Assembly: GCF_022458985.1 (NCBI RefSeq)
Contig: NC_061789.1
Location: forward strand, 20,874,357-20,938,356
Length of the DNA: 64,000 nt
Source of the DNA: Mugil cephalus
Lineage: Eukaryota; Chordata; Actinopteri; Mugiliformes; Mugilidae
Direction: 5' to 3'
Shown in pieces: positions 38,208-51,096 of this stretch (positions are counted from its first letter, which is position 1; every line of letters begins with the position of its first letter). A program made the translations under genes and the position numbers. The notes beneath the pieces were generated by a model, which saw only the letters and a list, made by a program, of their open reading frames with translations, made no database searches and was not told the origin of the DNA.

Positions 38208-41200
38208 TTACAGTTCTGTGTCCTCGATGCAGTCAGGGCTCTCTATGGTCTCTAGCCGTCTACTGCAGGCATCTAAGATTTTTTTCCTTGGTCCTAAAGG
38301 GATATGGATACTCTTCAGGTCATGATCAGAGCACAGCAACAGTGCTGAAAGGTCAATTTTCTCCCTCTTCAAAATGGAGAAAAATTCGCTCATACTCTGT
38401 GTGGCGAGGAAGACCTCCAGGGGGCTTGTGTCAGGCTCATCATCATCATCCAGCCCTAATTCGACTTCATCCCATGGCAGCTCATCAGTATTCCTCTGCT
38501 GCAAGCTGTGTGCACTGCCGATGCTGTCTTCATCTACACTTAAGTATTGCTGCTGAAGTCGACTGCGTAAACGTACATTACTGCCTGACTGATCTAAACT
38601 TTCTTCCGCTCGATGGCCAAGGTCAAACATACCCCCACTCACATAGTTCCTTCTAAAGACCATGGTGCCGAGACCAGGTCTGTTGAACAGGGAATCATGT
38701 CCAGAATCTGTGCTGATTTCAGAGAAGTCAATATCTGACCTGTGGAGGTCTGGCTCACTCATGGCATGTGAAATAGCATCATCATTATGTTTGAGGAACA
38801 TATCACGAACACTGCGGCGGCCACGGTCCTTTGGGTTGATGTAAGTGCCTTGCTTGACAAACATGACATCGTTACCCAGCTGAAGTCCAGAGAGGGAGCG
38901 CACACTCTTCCTTCCATCTTCATAGATTTTAAAGGTGCCATCTCCTTGTTTCCTCTTCTCCAGCTTCTTCTGGATTTTTGTCTTTCCTCTGTGTGTGGCA
39001 TGGAGAGTTGCCTAATGGAACAGGAATAATACAATTAGGCACAGTCACATTCTGAAGAGTTATTTTATGCTTTACTCAGATATTCTTGATACTTATTTAT
39101 TCCTCACACTGTTAACACATTTGATTTGATTCATATTCTTATACTACTCACATACTGGTCTCAATTGATATACAGTATGTTTTTTATATATGATGTTTGA
39201 GGTGTGAAAGTGTTAGCAGCTAACCACAAATACCTCAAATACTCTGTTGGATAGATTTCTGTAGCATAAAGTACAAACATTTATAAACTTCCTTTAGTGC
39301 CACTATGTGGTTTAGATTTTTACTCTTGAAAAATCAGTGTTTGAATGGATTACCATGGTACCATGATTACCATTTCCTTATCCAGAACTTATTCTAACGT
39401 AATGAAAATGTGACAATTCATAGTTACAGACTGACTATACACTGATAGATAAAACATTACAAACTACTGTATCCCAATTTTGCTGACAGATCCTCTAAAT
39501 CCTACACAGTAGTCCAGTGAGAGTTGAAAAACATTTGGACTTCTAGAACTAACCATGGGAAAAATTTAAAATTAACAAACTCAAGCCTTTAACAATAACA
39601 GAATAAAATTCCTGACCTGAGAATATGGCACACTGACAGCGGCTGTGTTGAAGTTACGTAGCTTGTGGCTAACAGAACTGCTGCTGTAACTGGAAAAGCT
39701 CATGATGTCTGATGCAGAAGCATCAGAGGCCTCTTTATGAAACTTTCGCTCCATTTGTTTGCGGTGCTTTTTCTGCATTTTCACACACTGTTTGATTCGC
39801 CGCTCAGCATCCCTAAAGGCCCGGTCCTTAAGCTTATTGACAAGCTTGGGATTGAGGTCTGTCTGCTTGGCAGCAATGGAATCCAGGTAACGGACACAGT
39901 CCATGTGATTCTTGGTGGCAGCCATGTCCAACGGTGTGTGATAGTCATTATCCAGACACCATATGTTGGCACCGAAAGACACCAGGAAGAAAAGGCAGTT
40001 GAGGTGACCATTAGCAGCTGCCAGGTGGAGAGGTGTGTTCCCCCATATGTCACACTTGTCTGGGTTTCCTCTGTAAGGCATAAGAAAGATGTAAGATACA
40101 ACCTTTTTACTCACATAAAACTGTATTGCCAGAATACTTCCTCATTATTAAGAATATGAGATATAGTTTCTAAAGGTTGCCTTATTTTTGTTAGAAAGAT
40201 GTGGCTTTTTTGATTTCAGCACTGACCTGCCATTAGTGGATGGTTAATGGAAATGTATCGAATATCTTAAAAAATACAGAAATATATACAGTGCAATAAA
40301 CACACACAAATTTCACATTTCAGCAGTCTATGACCCTTAGGGTTACCTCTGTGTGTATCACGTGTTGTTGCTGGTCTGTAATATGACCACAAGCTTGCCA
40401 CCACCACCGCTACAGTACCAGTATCCTCTTTCAGGGTAGGTAGCATAGGCTGTGCCTGACTCAAAAATTAAAACTGTGCAAGGCTGGTGACGTCAAGTTG
40501 AATTCTTCAGGTCACAACACGCTGTATTACAGCTGGTTGAATCACCTGGAGCACACATGTGTACGAAGCAGTCCTACTGTGTATTTGTTTTCCAACATAA
40601 ACCAGTGCAAATACATGAGATATATATTTTGTTTGCTCATTACTAAGATTTTGTTCAGACTAGTATTCCACCAAGCAGCATCAGGTGACCGATACTGTTC
40701 ATACATTAGCAGAATGTACATATTCAGGTTATTTGTGGCTGCCTCAACTACAGTAACACAATCTACAATTAAAGATTTTGCATTTTTCTGTTTAGTTTAC
40801 CACTTCTTTGGTGTCACACCTTCTGTATTTACATGCTTACTGAACTGTCTTGTGTCTCGTCTTTGTCATCCAGTGTAGTGACATACCAACTGCTGATACT
40901 TGATGCAATGGATGTGAAGCTACGCTCAAAGTACAGATGTATTATTGATGGACAGTGTTGTAAGGTTTTCACAGGGAATTTGTGTCTGCCAGACCTGACT
41001 TGAATAAAAATGAACAGCAAAGTACAACCCTTATTTCATTGTCAAAGCTCTTATTGTATTATTGATGGGACTCGAATTAAAGATCAGAATTTTAGATGAT
41101 AGTTGAAACAAAGGGAATTGGTTGTTTTCAGTATGGTGGACTGCAAATGTCCAGAAGTCCCGAAAGCAATATAGGAAGGAACACAGAGAGCTATAAATAA

Positions 41201-43021
41201 ATGTGAAAAGATAAATACAAATGAACTGTGTTGAGAGAAAATGTTTATGAGGCATTTTTAAGTAAGTGAGTTCCAACTATGATAGCTTTATGTGACATAA
41301 TTTACATCTGTCTTGTACAAAGGATAACCACAACAATGGCAGGCAGAGTCACTTCTCCCTGCCATGCTCTTTATCATCTTGGACTCTCTGCATCTTCATT
41401 TCCTATGACAGTTTTATGTGAGAGCAGGTCACCAAACTGATATACTTGTCAAACATAGCAGAGTGTGGCATCATTCCCATGACACTGTGACATAACAATG
41501 AACAACTCTCCACTATCTCACCAAGTCTTATGAGCTTAAGTTATGGCAGCTCTTAATGTCTAATCGTTTCAGTCTAACACATGTCAATGTACGTATGATG
41601 CTATCAGTTGAGGTATGGTATGTCCTTAGCAGCTGAATCCCTTCACAGTCTTATTACAATTTCGTGGGAAATACTAGATTTATTGCTACATGGTAGTTCA
41701 TTATTTCTGTCATCAGCTCTTGTGCTTATGGAAAACTGGAACTCTAATACATTTTCTCAGTGATAATAGTTTTCCTTCAGAAAACTAGGCATTGATGAAT
41801 GAATGTTTTCCCCTTTATTCACATTATTACATTACCCACATTCATAGGGGGGCCCTTTTTTTCTGTCTGGCATGTAAACCAGGTCAACCATGAAGAAAAA
41901 TGGGAGTTGTGTCACATTCGCATTAGCACAGTCACATTAGCAAATTTTGTTGAAGTAAGGCCAGCATTTATAACATGATGCACCCCCTTTACTTTATATT
42001 ATCTGATGTTAATATGTAATACTTATTTCCTGTTGTAAAAAGTCATCATGTGATGATAGGCTATGCCTCTTCATAATAAACAGATAAACACAATTATTGA
42101 AACAATTGTAGTTCATGGTTGAGCTGTGGTTTATAACTCATGTCTGCTTTGTCTTTAAAAACGTTTATAGGTCAACATGGAGTATGTAGACATTTTCAGG
42201 CAATTGTAGACAGGGAGTGAACTGATTATTTGATGTTAAACTGTGTCCTCATGCTAAATGCTATTGAAGATTTCAGTTTTACACAACCACTGCTCCCAGG
42301 TTGCTTTGAAAGTCACAAACCAATAAGCTATTTGCTGTGACCAGAGTCCTATATGACTGGTGGTATGATAGTGATCACAATGGTGGTGCCATTGCAACGT
42401 TCATAATCGTTCTAACCTAATGGATTTAGTTCACACTGTTAATTCTAAAATGTCAACAATATTTTTAACCAAAGTATCCCCTGTCACTGTAGGTGTATCT
42501 GCTAGGAACATGCGGTTTGGGCATTTTTTGTTTTTACAGAATTTTTTCGTCTTGAAATGCAGTGTGGGATTTTTCTTTACCTGGACTAACGATCATAATT
42601 TAGCAGTGACGGACCAAATCTAGTTTGAGCTGTGTTTTTTTTTCCATCTCTAAAACTCCCTTCAAGTAGTTTGAGAAATGTCTCGTTTAACTATATTATT
42701 AGCTAACTAGATAAAGGTTTTCCTCTACAAATGCTTTGTTACACTGAACCAGTGACAGAAGATGGGTGGCAGTGGCATAAGGGTGAAGTTTATGACTATT
42801 ACGCACGCGTTTTTTTTTTGTTTTTTTTTTTTTCCACAAATGATGCGGGCTACCCACCCTCTAGCCACGATCATCCGCAGAGCCTCCAGGTTTCCGTGAT
42901 AAGCAGCCCATAACGTCGGTGTCATTCCATCCTCATCCGGTGCGTTTAGGTCCTTCCGAGTTGCCTCCTTCAGCAGATCCAGGTAGCCGTCCCGGGCCGC
43001 CTTGTGGTACCTGTCATTCAT
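38208..43021 (-). CDS. ush1g: Ush1g / SANS scaffold protein
   Basis: Three coding exons, 42858-43021, 39617-40070 and 38208-39011, join in frame to give 473 aa (the human protein is about 461). The ATG context [20 protein letters not shown] matches the known start. Three ankyrin repeats cover about residues 31-126 ([39 protein letters not shown]). A basic central region with YSQATLH follows, then a conserved segment ([23 protein letters not shown]), a SAM domain at about 403-458 and the C-terminal PDZ-binding motif DTEL. SANS organises the Usher type 1 complex with harmonin, myosin VIIa and cadherin-23 at hair-cell stereocilia tip links and in photoreceptors. It is divergent from otop2. The stop codon overlaps a donor-like sequence (see findings). 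Confidence 0.97.
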
Positions 43022-45028
43022 GGTGCAAAATTACTTCTACCTGCTCGACACCATTCTGTGCCATAAACATCACGAACATAGCAGTCGTCATGTGGTGGAA
43101 GCAAACTCGCTTTAATGTCAGTTTGCACAGGAGTTCAGTCAGCGTCAGTCGGTCGGCGGTATCCGGAGACGCCACGGCGCACACCTTGTGTGTAACAGTG
43201 CTCCTGGTGGCCAGAGAGGACCCCGTTCTCTGAACAAGAAATTCTCCCAATCATACACTCTCTCCCGTCTAGTTGATGGGAGAGTGTTGGAAGACACCCA
43301 ATTTCCTTTGCCCTGATCTGATTTCAGATATAAAACAGCATTTTTTGTCATGCTGAAAGAGTTCAGTCAGCATTTATTCTGCATAAGACCTATACATATC
43401 TGCATGCACTGAAAGAGACAAAAAAACTTTGGTGGGCTGCTCTCAAAGTTCCGTTTGGAACTGTTTCACAACATTAAATAAGAAACCTTTCTTCAGCTCT
43501 AATTCATTTAGTAGCCAAACTCAACCTGAATAATTAACCCCAAATTTATCCATTCTATGAAAGTTGTAGAGGCATACAAAGATAACGAAATAAGTGTAGA
43601 TCTAAGAAAACACGTGAAAGAAACTGTGACTGGCTCACAAGGAAGAAAAGTCTCACTAAAGGAAACATTAGCACAGATAAAACCAGATTCCAGGAGTACA
43701 ATGGAGTGTTGTAATAAAGTAGTACTTCTGCCCACTCTCAGCCCCACCCTGATGAAAAGAGAATAAATTAGCCTAAGTACTGATCTAAAATAGGCATAGT
43801 TGCTGCAGTGGCTAGTTTCCAGGCATACTAGGCAACTGAAACTTTCATGACAAAAGGCACAGATGGTGATCAGGCTTTTCATGTACTTCACCTCGGGCAA
43901 TTTAGAGGAGACAAAATGAAAAGGATTAAAGAAGTAGAGTAGAGTATGCACTTCAGGCACTGAAGCAAAAGAAGCGAGTAAGACCTGTTTCACCTGTTTA
44001 CAGAGTTTATATCACATTTGCATTGTGAGGTATAACTGCATGCAGTTACCTGCAGCAAAGACAGAGATCAAGTCAAAAACACAAAGCCAACACAACCTAT
44101 AAAGCACATGAAGTGTTAAAAGCACAATGGCAATGAAGAAAAAATTTAAAATAGTCTTTGTACTTAACAGCTCGTACATTTTTGTTTTCCCCCTTTTTAT
44201 ACATTTATTATGATGTGCACGCTGTTAAAATGGATGACCGACTTTAAAATGTATTGTATGACATCAAAAAAATGCTGTTAATCCGAAAAGAAACCGGTTT
44301 GTTGTATTTTGTAATACGTGAGAATGGGGTCTTCTTGGAAACATCTTTTGAACTTTACATGAATATTTAGTGTAAAACACGCTGTGTTTGGTAATAATAT
44401 GTTGTTCATAACAGGTTTATTGACATTTATGACTCTGTACAGTACGCCACTGCTTTTTTTTGAGCCATATAAAAGTCACGCTGGCTTGCACAACTCTGAG
44501 GATCACACTGCATCAGGTAAGCTTACAGGTATCACCATGTTTTCTTCTCCATTTTAAAAAAAGTATCTGCTTTGATAAATTGGCACAAACTGGTACTTAA
44601 TTGAGGTAATTTATAAGATCTTTATTTACATCAACAACGTTTTCACTTTTCCTGATATTTTTTCCTGATTTTATCAGATATGGAGAGGGATGGCGTTGAT
44701 GACAAGAAGAGAATAGGACAGTTAATCAATGTAAACATGTTTGTGGATTCTCACTGAATAAAGCACTGTTAACGTGCACATATTGACAAAACCAGAGCCA
44801 GGAGACAAGGAAATCAAATAGTATATGCTAATTTGCAACTACTGTTTTGTGTAGTACCAGTTGGGTGACAATCATGCGGAACTGATGTTATCATGAAAAG
44901 CTTTTTCATTCGGGTGGGATGTGGCTGTATTGGGAGCCAGTGATTGGGTGTAGGCATTAAACAGGGCCTGTTCATAAAGAACCAGATGTAGCAAACTCAT
45001 TCATCAATAGATCTCAGAGAAAGCACTC
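43022..45028. promoter_or_regulatory. Intergenic region shared by divergent ush1g and otop2
   Basis: About 2 kb between the ush1g ATG (43021, minus) and the otop2 ATG (45029, plus). It must contain both 5' regions. CpG content is higher next to ush1g (43020-43220). A TATA box and a probable non-coding first exon belong to the otop2 side. No other coding exon was seen. Confidence 0.6.
44468..44474 (+). promoter_or_regulatory. TATA box of otop2
   Basis: TATAAAA in the context CCATATAAAAGTC. About 30 bp downstream would be the transcription start, followed by a short non-coding exon ending at a good donor, CATCAG|GTAAGC, at 44516/44517. The next acceptor, ATCTCAG at 45017, lies 11 bp before the otop2 ATG. 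The arrangement is coherent, but the start site is inferred. Confidence 0.65.
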
Positions 45029-47638
45029 ATGTGTTACAACACTGGCCATCCGTGCAACTGTCTCACCGATGGCGGTCTATGTGAACCATGTAGGATGACG
45101 GCAAAAGACAACGAGGCGGAGGAGGCCCACCTATCCAACAACATAAATGTGCCGGGTCAAGCAGGGAGCACGTGTGAGGCGGACCTGAACACCTCTTCCA
45201 CTGAAGTCGTAAAGGAGCGGGGCCGAAACTGGGGATGGATGCTGTCTGGAATCATTTGCGTGAACGTTTTAATTCTGGGATGTGCCTTGGTCAGTGGCAG
45301 TGCATACAGCAGTGTAAACATCAGCACCCCAGACCTGCAGGTTTTCCTCATCATCCTCCTCCTCCTTTCCTCCATCTGGATGATTTATTATTCCATATAC
45401 ACAACCAGGAACAAAAATGCTGTTGTATACAAGGATGACCATGCTGGACCTGTGTGGCTCAGGGGTAAGGAGCTGTTTAAAAACTGGACTTTTTATTTAA
45501 AAGGGCAATTCTTTGATAGTTTTGTGATTTTTTTCCCGTCTGTTCCATTTTTCCTTCTCCTTCAGGAGGACTTGTGCTATTTGGACTCCTAAGTATTATA
45601 ATGGACATTTTCAAGATAGCCAGCTATGTGGGATACCTCCACTGTGATTCTGCTGTGAAGGTCGCATTTCCTGTGATCCAACTTGTTTTCATAGTTGTGC
45701 AGGTAAAAGCATCATTAACAAAATGAACCAAAAAATCAGTTGCGTGAAATTTGGTCATGCAGGCTGCTAAATATTAAAGTAACTGTGATGTCAATTTGCA
45801 GACATACTTTTTGTGGATCCATGCCAAAGACTGCGTACAGCTACAAAACAACCTTACACGGTAGGTGAATGAGGAGTCACATGAATAACTGAATAACTAT
45901 CATTGCATCATAGCCTTTGTTTACAGACCTTAAAGGTGAATATTAGTATGTAGTACAGTTCTGCAAACTGTTTCGAGACAATGATCAGCAGACTAGGATC
46001 GAAAGTATTCTGGCCATAATCAGTCAGTTATTTTGTCATTTATTCATTCACGAGTTTGGTTGATAAAATGTCAAATGCAGTAACGAAAAGGCCCTAGCAT
46101 AATTATCAATGCACCTTCCCAATGATACTAAAAGAACCAGCAGCTACTCACATTTGTTGAAGATGAAACCAGTCACAGTTTGAAATTTTGCTTTAAAAAT
46201 GACTGGTTTAACTGAATTGTTGTCATCTAACATGCATTTTTTAAAATATGATATTTGATTACTCTTTCATTTTGCTTCCCTGTACCCTTATCAAGGTGTG
46301 GGTTGTTGCTCATCCTCTCCACAAATCTAGTCATATGGATGACTGCAGTTACAGAGGAGTCCCTTCATCATACAACTGTCCCTGACTATCCGGACAACGT
46401 CACTAAACTGTCTGGACGGCAAACATACATCAGTAAAGGTAATTAGAGTACACACAGCAATCAAAGTCTTAATTGCAGTCAGGAACTAACACTAATATCT
46501 TTATCTCTCATTTCATGCCTTGCAGCAAGTTATGGAGACGATAAGTGCAAGTGCAGCCACACTTCATGCAGCATCTTCAAGAATGCCTACTACTACCTGT
46601 ACCCCTTCAATATTGAGTATAGCCTCTTTGCCTCTGCCATGGCTTACGTTATGTGGAAGAATGTAGGTCGAGTAGCAAGCGAACATGGCCATCACAGCAT
46701 CAAATTTAGTGTAAAGGATGTATTTCTCGGCCCTGTTTTAGGGGTCCTCTTGGTAATTGCTGGCCTGGCAACGTTAATTGTATATGAGATGGAGATGCAA
46801 AAAGATGACTATGATGATAACAAGAAAGACAAGGCAGTGATGATGCACTTTGTCATGAATATAATCATAGTAACCCTGATGTCCATTTCAACTGTGATCG
46901 GCAGTGCCATATACAAAGTGGATCACAGAGAGCATGTAACAGACAAAAACCCCACTCGCAGCCTGGATGTGGGGCTGCTGGTGGGAGCCTCACTGGGACA
47001 GTTCATCATCAGCTATTTCTCTATCATAGCTATGATTGCAACTGGAGCCAAAGGCTACCTGAACGGGCTCAACTTGGCCTGGGGTATACTGATGGTGATC
47101 CAGCTCGGCCTGCAAAACTTTTTCATAATTGAAGGCATGCACCGGGAGCCCTTCCACGAGGTGCAGCCAGTCACTGTGGTTGCAAATCCATACGTGCTGC
47201 AGCCAAGCAAAGATCTGAGCAGCCTTGAAGGAACAGACATGGACACAAAACCAAGTCCTGCGCCTATAGCACTCAGCTTGCATAGCCACACTGCCGAGCA
47301 CAGACACAAACTGTCATGGAAGAGACGGGTATTGAAGGAGGTCTCTGCGTTTCTGTTGCTGGGAAACATTTTGGTGAGTATGTTCTGAGCTCTTTTTTTT
47401 TTTTTTTTTCAATGTTACAATTTTAAAAGTCAATAAATACTAAACCCCTTGTCCCATTCTTTCACAGCTATGGATCTTGCCTGCATTTGGCGCTCGCCCC
47501 CAGTTTGACCATGATTCTGAAACTGAATTCTACAATTTCAACATGTGGGCTGCTATTGTGAATGTGGGACTTCCTTTTGGCATATTTTACCGAATGCATT
47601 CAGTCGCCAGCTTATTTGAGGTCTTTGTGAACTCATAA
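45029..47638 (+). CDS. otop2: Otopetrin-2 proton channel
   Basis: Six coding exons, 45029-45464, 45566-45702, 45802-45860, 46296-46438, 46526-47373 and 47468-47638, join in frame to give 597 aa. A non-coding first exon probably ends at 44516. Otopetrins are twelve-pass, proton-selective channels that form dimers. Conserved otopetrin blocks seen here include GPVWLRGGLVLFGLL, VQTYFLWIHAKDC, YYLYPFNIEYSLFASAM, NPTRSLDVGLLVGASLGQ and the C-terminal LPAFGARPQF...WAAIVNVGLPFGIFYRMH. The N-terminus has a Cys-rich start (CYNTGHPCNC); a second in-frame ATG at 45095 would omit it. OTOP2 is favoured over OTOP1/3 by these blocks and by the neighbouring ush1g, as in human 17q25. An AATAAA lies at 47867. 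Confidence 0.95.
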
Positions 47639-47866
47639 CACAAGAGCATATGATATGTACAGCCAACTATTTTGTAAAATGGAATCTGTATAGATGATTT
47701 ATGTCTTTTTAAGTCTGAAAGGTAGAAACTAATCAACAAATATTTTCACTATGCTGTCTCTCATTATTTTTTTGTCATGATCATGTTATTTTAAGAAGTC
47801 ATGTTTTATTGCGATGCAGATATTGTTTAACCTGATTTATGATTTACGATTCAGGCTCTCACATGA

Positions 47867-47872
47867 AATAAA
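47867..47872 (+). terminator. Polyadenylation signal of otop2
   Basis: AATAAA 229 bp after the otop2 stop codon, a normal 3' UTR length. Confidence 0.6.
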
Positions 47873-48090
47873 TTAACATGTAAACAAGCAGAATGAAAGA
47901 GAATGATCCATCGTATCTACAGTTATTATTATTGTTGCTTTTGATTGTTTTTGTTTGCTGTAATTGATGCAGGTGCAACTGTTAATACTAGTTAAAACTG
48001 ATGATATTCTTAAATGACTAGTAAACCCCTTTTTTATTATTATACACCAATGAGGAATAACATTATATTGTGTTATATTGTATATTGTAT

Positions 48091-48395
48091 ATCCTTATAT
48101 TGTGTAGAGCTCTCTTGTGACTCACCAGAGAATGGTCATGGGACTTCTGAGGGTGTCCTGTGGTGTCTGGAAACACAGTGTTGATATTGGGGGTGTTTGG
48201 GTCTTAGGGGTTGAGGGGAGGGGCCTCTGCGGATCATTCCACTGATACTTGATCAGTTTGGGGTCTAGTGAATTTGGAGGCCAGGTCAACACCTTGTGCT
48301 GTTCTTTGCGTTTTTTGAGTTGTTCCTAAACCGTTTTTGTGTGTGTCTGTGTCAAGCTGGATTCTGCTGGAGATGGCCCCTGTTGCATCAATTAG
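48091..48395 (-). mobile_element. Tc1/mariner deletion derivative (copy 3, interrupted)
   Basis: It matches copies 1 and 2 from the transposase-derived end (48110-48300) into the internal 'gagttgttcctaaaccgtttttgtg' segment, then stops abruptly near 48395. A terminal-repeat-like piece ('ttttaatgttatggctgaccaa') lies at about 49640-49661. Either 1.2 kb of other DNA was inserted, or the second piece is an independent fragment. Confidence 0.5.
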
Positions 48396-49709
48396 AGGTT
48401 GTAGTATATTATCCTCTTGTTTTTCTCTTCTGTCCCTTTCCTGTTTTGGGGGTTTGCGTGGTGTATACACAGTTTAAAGGTCAAAAGGTAATTTACCAGA
48501 TGCCAGCTCATAAAACTAAATAGACATAAGGAGATAAGTTTTGTTTGTGAATGGGGGTTCTTGGGGATGAGAATCATATATAAGGTGACTGTGGGAGCTG
48601 AACAAGAGAGGGGATTCGACAGTGGACTGGAATGGAGTTTTTGACATTGTTCTTTCTTGTAATTAACCTTTTTAAATGCAAGATAAGATTTGTCAGCGGT
48701 GATCACTTCTTTCTTTAGCACACTTCAGCACATCAATATACAACAAAGTACACCATACTTCTCAGTGCTCTACATCAGTGGTTAATGACAAGACCCAAAT
48801 CCAAAAACAACTTCTCAAATTTATTGAATGACAAGACTGAGCAGTTACAACCTGAAATAGTAGAATAAATCACAGTATGAAAACACACAAAAACAAACGT
48901 AATGATAAATCAAAACAACCAGAAAATGATGATGCTAGAGAGGGATCTATTCCCTTTTACTTTCAATTAGCTGCATTTTAATTCAAACCAGTGCTCTTCA
49001 CTTCAGTAACTCCAGTCTTTTTAACAGACTCAACAGAGCTTTCATGCACAAACACCAATTGAATCCTAACCGGGATTTGAAACCTGGTCTCCCGTGCGCC
49101 AGCCCATATTACCAACTGCTATACTGCTCAGCAGTTTCTCAGTGCTGATAACAATGTGATTTGCGATGTATCCATGTTTTCTGATTTTATCCAACAAATG
49201 TTTCAAACATGTTGGGTCCATAGTGCAAGCACGCAAAACAGTGTGAATGTCTGGCAAGTGAATTCTTGGCTACATTTGTTGTTAACCTGTCCTTTCTGTC
49301 AAATGAAGAAACACAAAACTTAGGATTTTGTCACTTTGAGTTATTTGAACATCATTTGGCCGACGTGATCCCAGTCTGTTAACTTCCAACTTCTCCTCCA
49401 AAGACATTGAGGAAAATGGATTAAAACTCAAGTAATCCACTTGTTCATGCTAACGCCACCATAGTTGAACTTCTTCTCCCTCCTTCCACTCTGGCATTTT
49501 GATGACTAGTGGCCTGAGGGCTTACTGGATTGCCTGGAATGCCTCAAAAAAACTAATCGACACCCAACGACCTGAACCGGCTCCGGTCGTTCACTTCAAA
49601 GAGGTGACTCTTAGCTATTATGTCACAAGATGATCAGGGGTTTTAATGTTATGGCTGACCAATAAAGTCTCTGGTGTACCTCATCAAATGTTGCTTTGTT
49701 TTAGCTCAT

Positions 49710-50400
49710 TCTTATTTTGTTCTGTCAGGGACAAACTGACAAAAAGAAAATGTTCTCACATGTAAGTAGGGCCTGTTGCATTATACTTTGCATTAAGATA
49801 CAATCTGAGCAATCTGCTCACATAAAATGCAGATGTGAACACCCCCAGGCTGCATTGAGGTCACATTTAAGAGATCCAATCTCTGAAGACATTTGGAGGT
49901 GGTCTGGCTCACGTATATCCAGATCCCTTTGGCAGTATGAATGCATTACGTCTTGAGTCGAATTAAAGACGGCCCATACACAACAGGAGATTTCCCATTT
50001 ACTGATGTCTTTATTTACCTTTATTACCAGAAATTATAGTGCGTATTGAAACTTCCAGGTTGAGTCAGGTAACATCAGGGTTAGGGTTAATCAAATACTT
50101 GATCAGTTCAACGAGGTGGTGACCTTGTTGTAGCGCAGATCTGTCTGTATGGAATGATTCGACCACTGGGTGGCAATAAAGGCACGTCAATGTTTAGCCG
50201 AGGTAGCGTCCAATTCCTTATTTTATTTCAAAGGGAGGGGGAAGGAAGTGCTGCTTGGATGAACTAGGATCAGATTCAGTTTAGCAGGTGAATTCATGAA
50301 GCAGAAGCCAAGGAGCTATTAAAAGGTAAAAATATATAAAGTGAATTTATTTAAGCAAAACAGAAGTCTTATTTTGTTCTGTCAGGGACAAACTGACAAA
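49710..50400. repeat. 34-bp exact direct repeat with 657-bp period
   Basis: The same 34 bases (beginning TCTTATTTTGTTCTGTCAGG) occur at 49710-49743 and again at 50367-50400. The spacer is unique, with no clear transposon ends. I do not know its origin. Confidence 0.75.
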
Positions 50401-50779
50401 CAGAACAGAATCACAATCACAATCACCTGTACATAACTGTATATAAGTGAGAGTGATTTAGACTGCCAAAGGTTTTTTTTTCCATGGTTGTATGCATTTT
50501 TAATAGTAAACCTCCTTGGCTGCTGTACCTCATTTTATTTGTTTGTTCTTATTGTATGTGTCAACACTATAATGCAAGCACCTTATTCCACAGAATGGAA
50601 TTTCTTTGGATTTATGTCTGGGATTACTGTCATACCAGCTATAAAGAGGATATTGTTGAATGTTGGATCAATTCTCAAGAATAAATCTATGTTCCTATAA
50701 ATCTATATTCTTAAGTGAGTGAAGGAACGGTTTGGTCAAATTAGCAAAGGCCCAGTATAGAATAACCACAAACTATATA

Positions 50780-50785
50780 TTTATT
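50780..50785 (-). terminator. Candidate polyadenylation signal of the cys-loop channel gene
   Basis: TTTATT on the plus strand reads AATAAA on the minus strand, about 310 bp past the stop codon at 51097. Confidence 0.45.
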
Positions 50786-51096
50786 GTATAACATATATTT
50801 TATTATTATTAAAACTATTATAACTCATGATAGAAGTGAAATAAAAAAAATTCATAAATCTCCAGAAATAGGAAAACACACTATTGTTAACCATCCAGAG
50901 AAACACGTGCAAATCTACAACTTTTGGCATACTACAGTTAAACACATGAAACAACATGCATGCTGAGATTTTTGAATCACTCTTTGCATTTTGTGTGTAT
51001 GCAATGTTTGAAATTGAAATTTCTGGTATGAAATTTGCAAATTTATAGAAAACAGCTGAATAGTAATGACACACACGTACACATCAGCCAGTTGCA

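Larger units (their letters stand above)
47873..50779. other. Intergenic region between convergent otop2 and the cys-loop channel
   Basis: No coding exon found. It holds a third Tc1 deletion-derivative relic, a 34-bp exact direct repeat, and AT-rich unique sequence. Open frames here are short and show no family resemblance. Confidence 0.6.
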
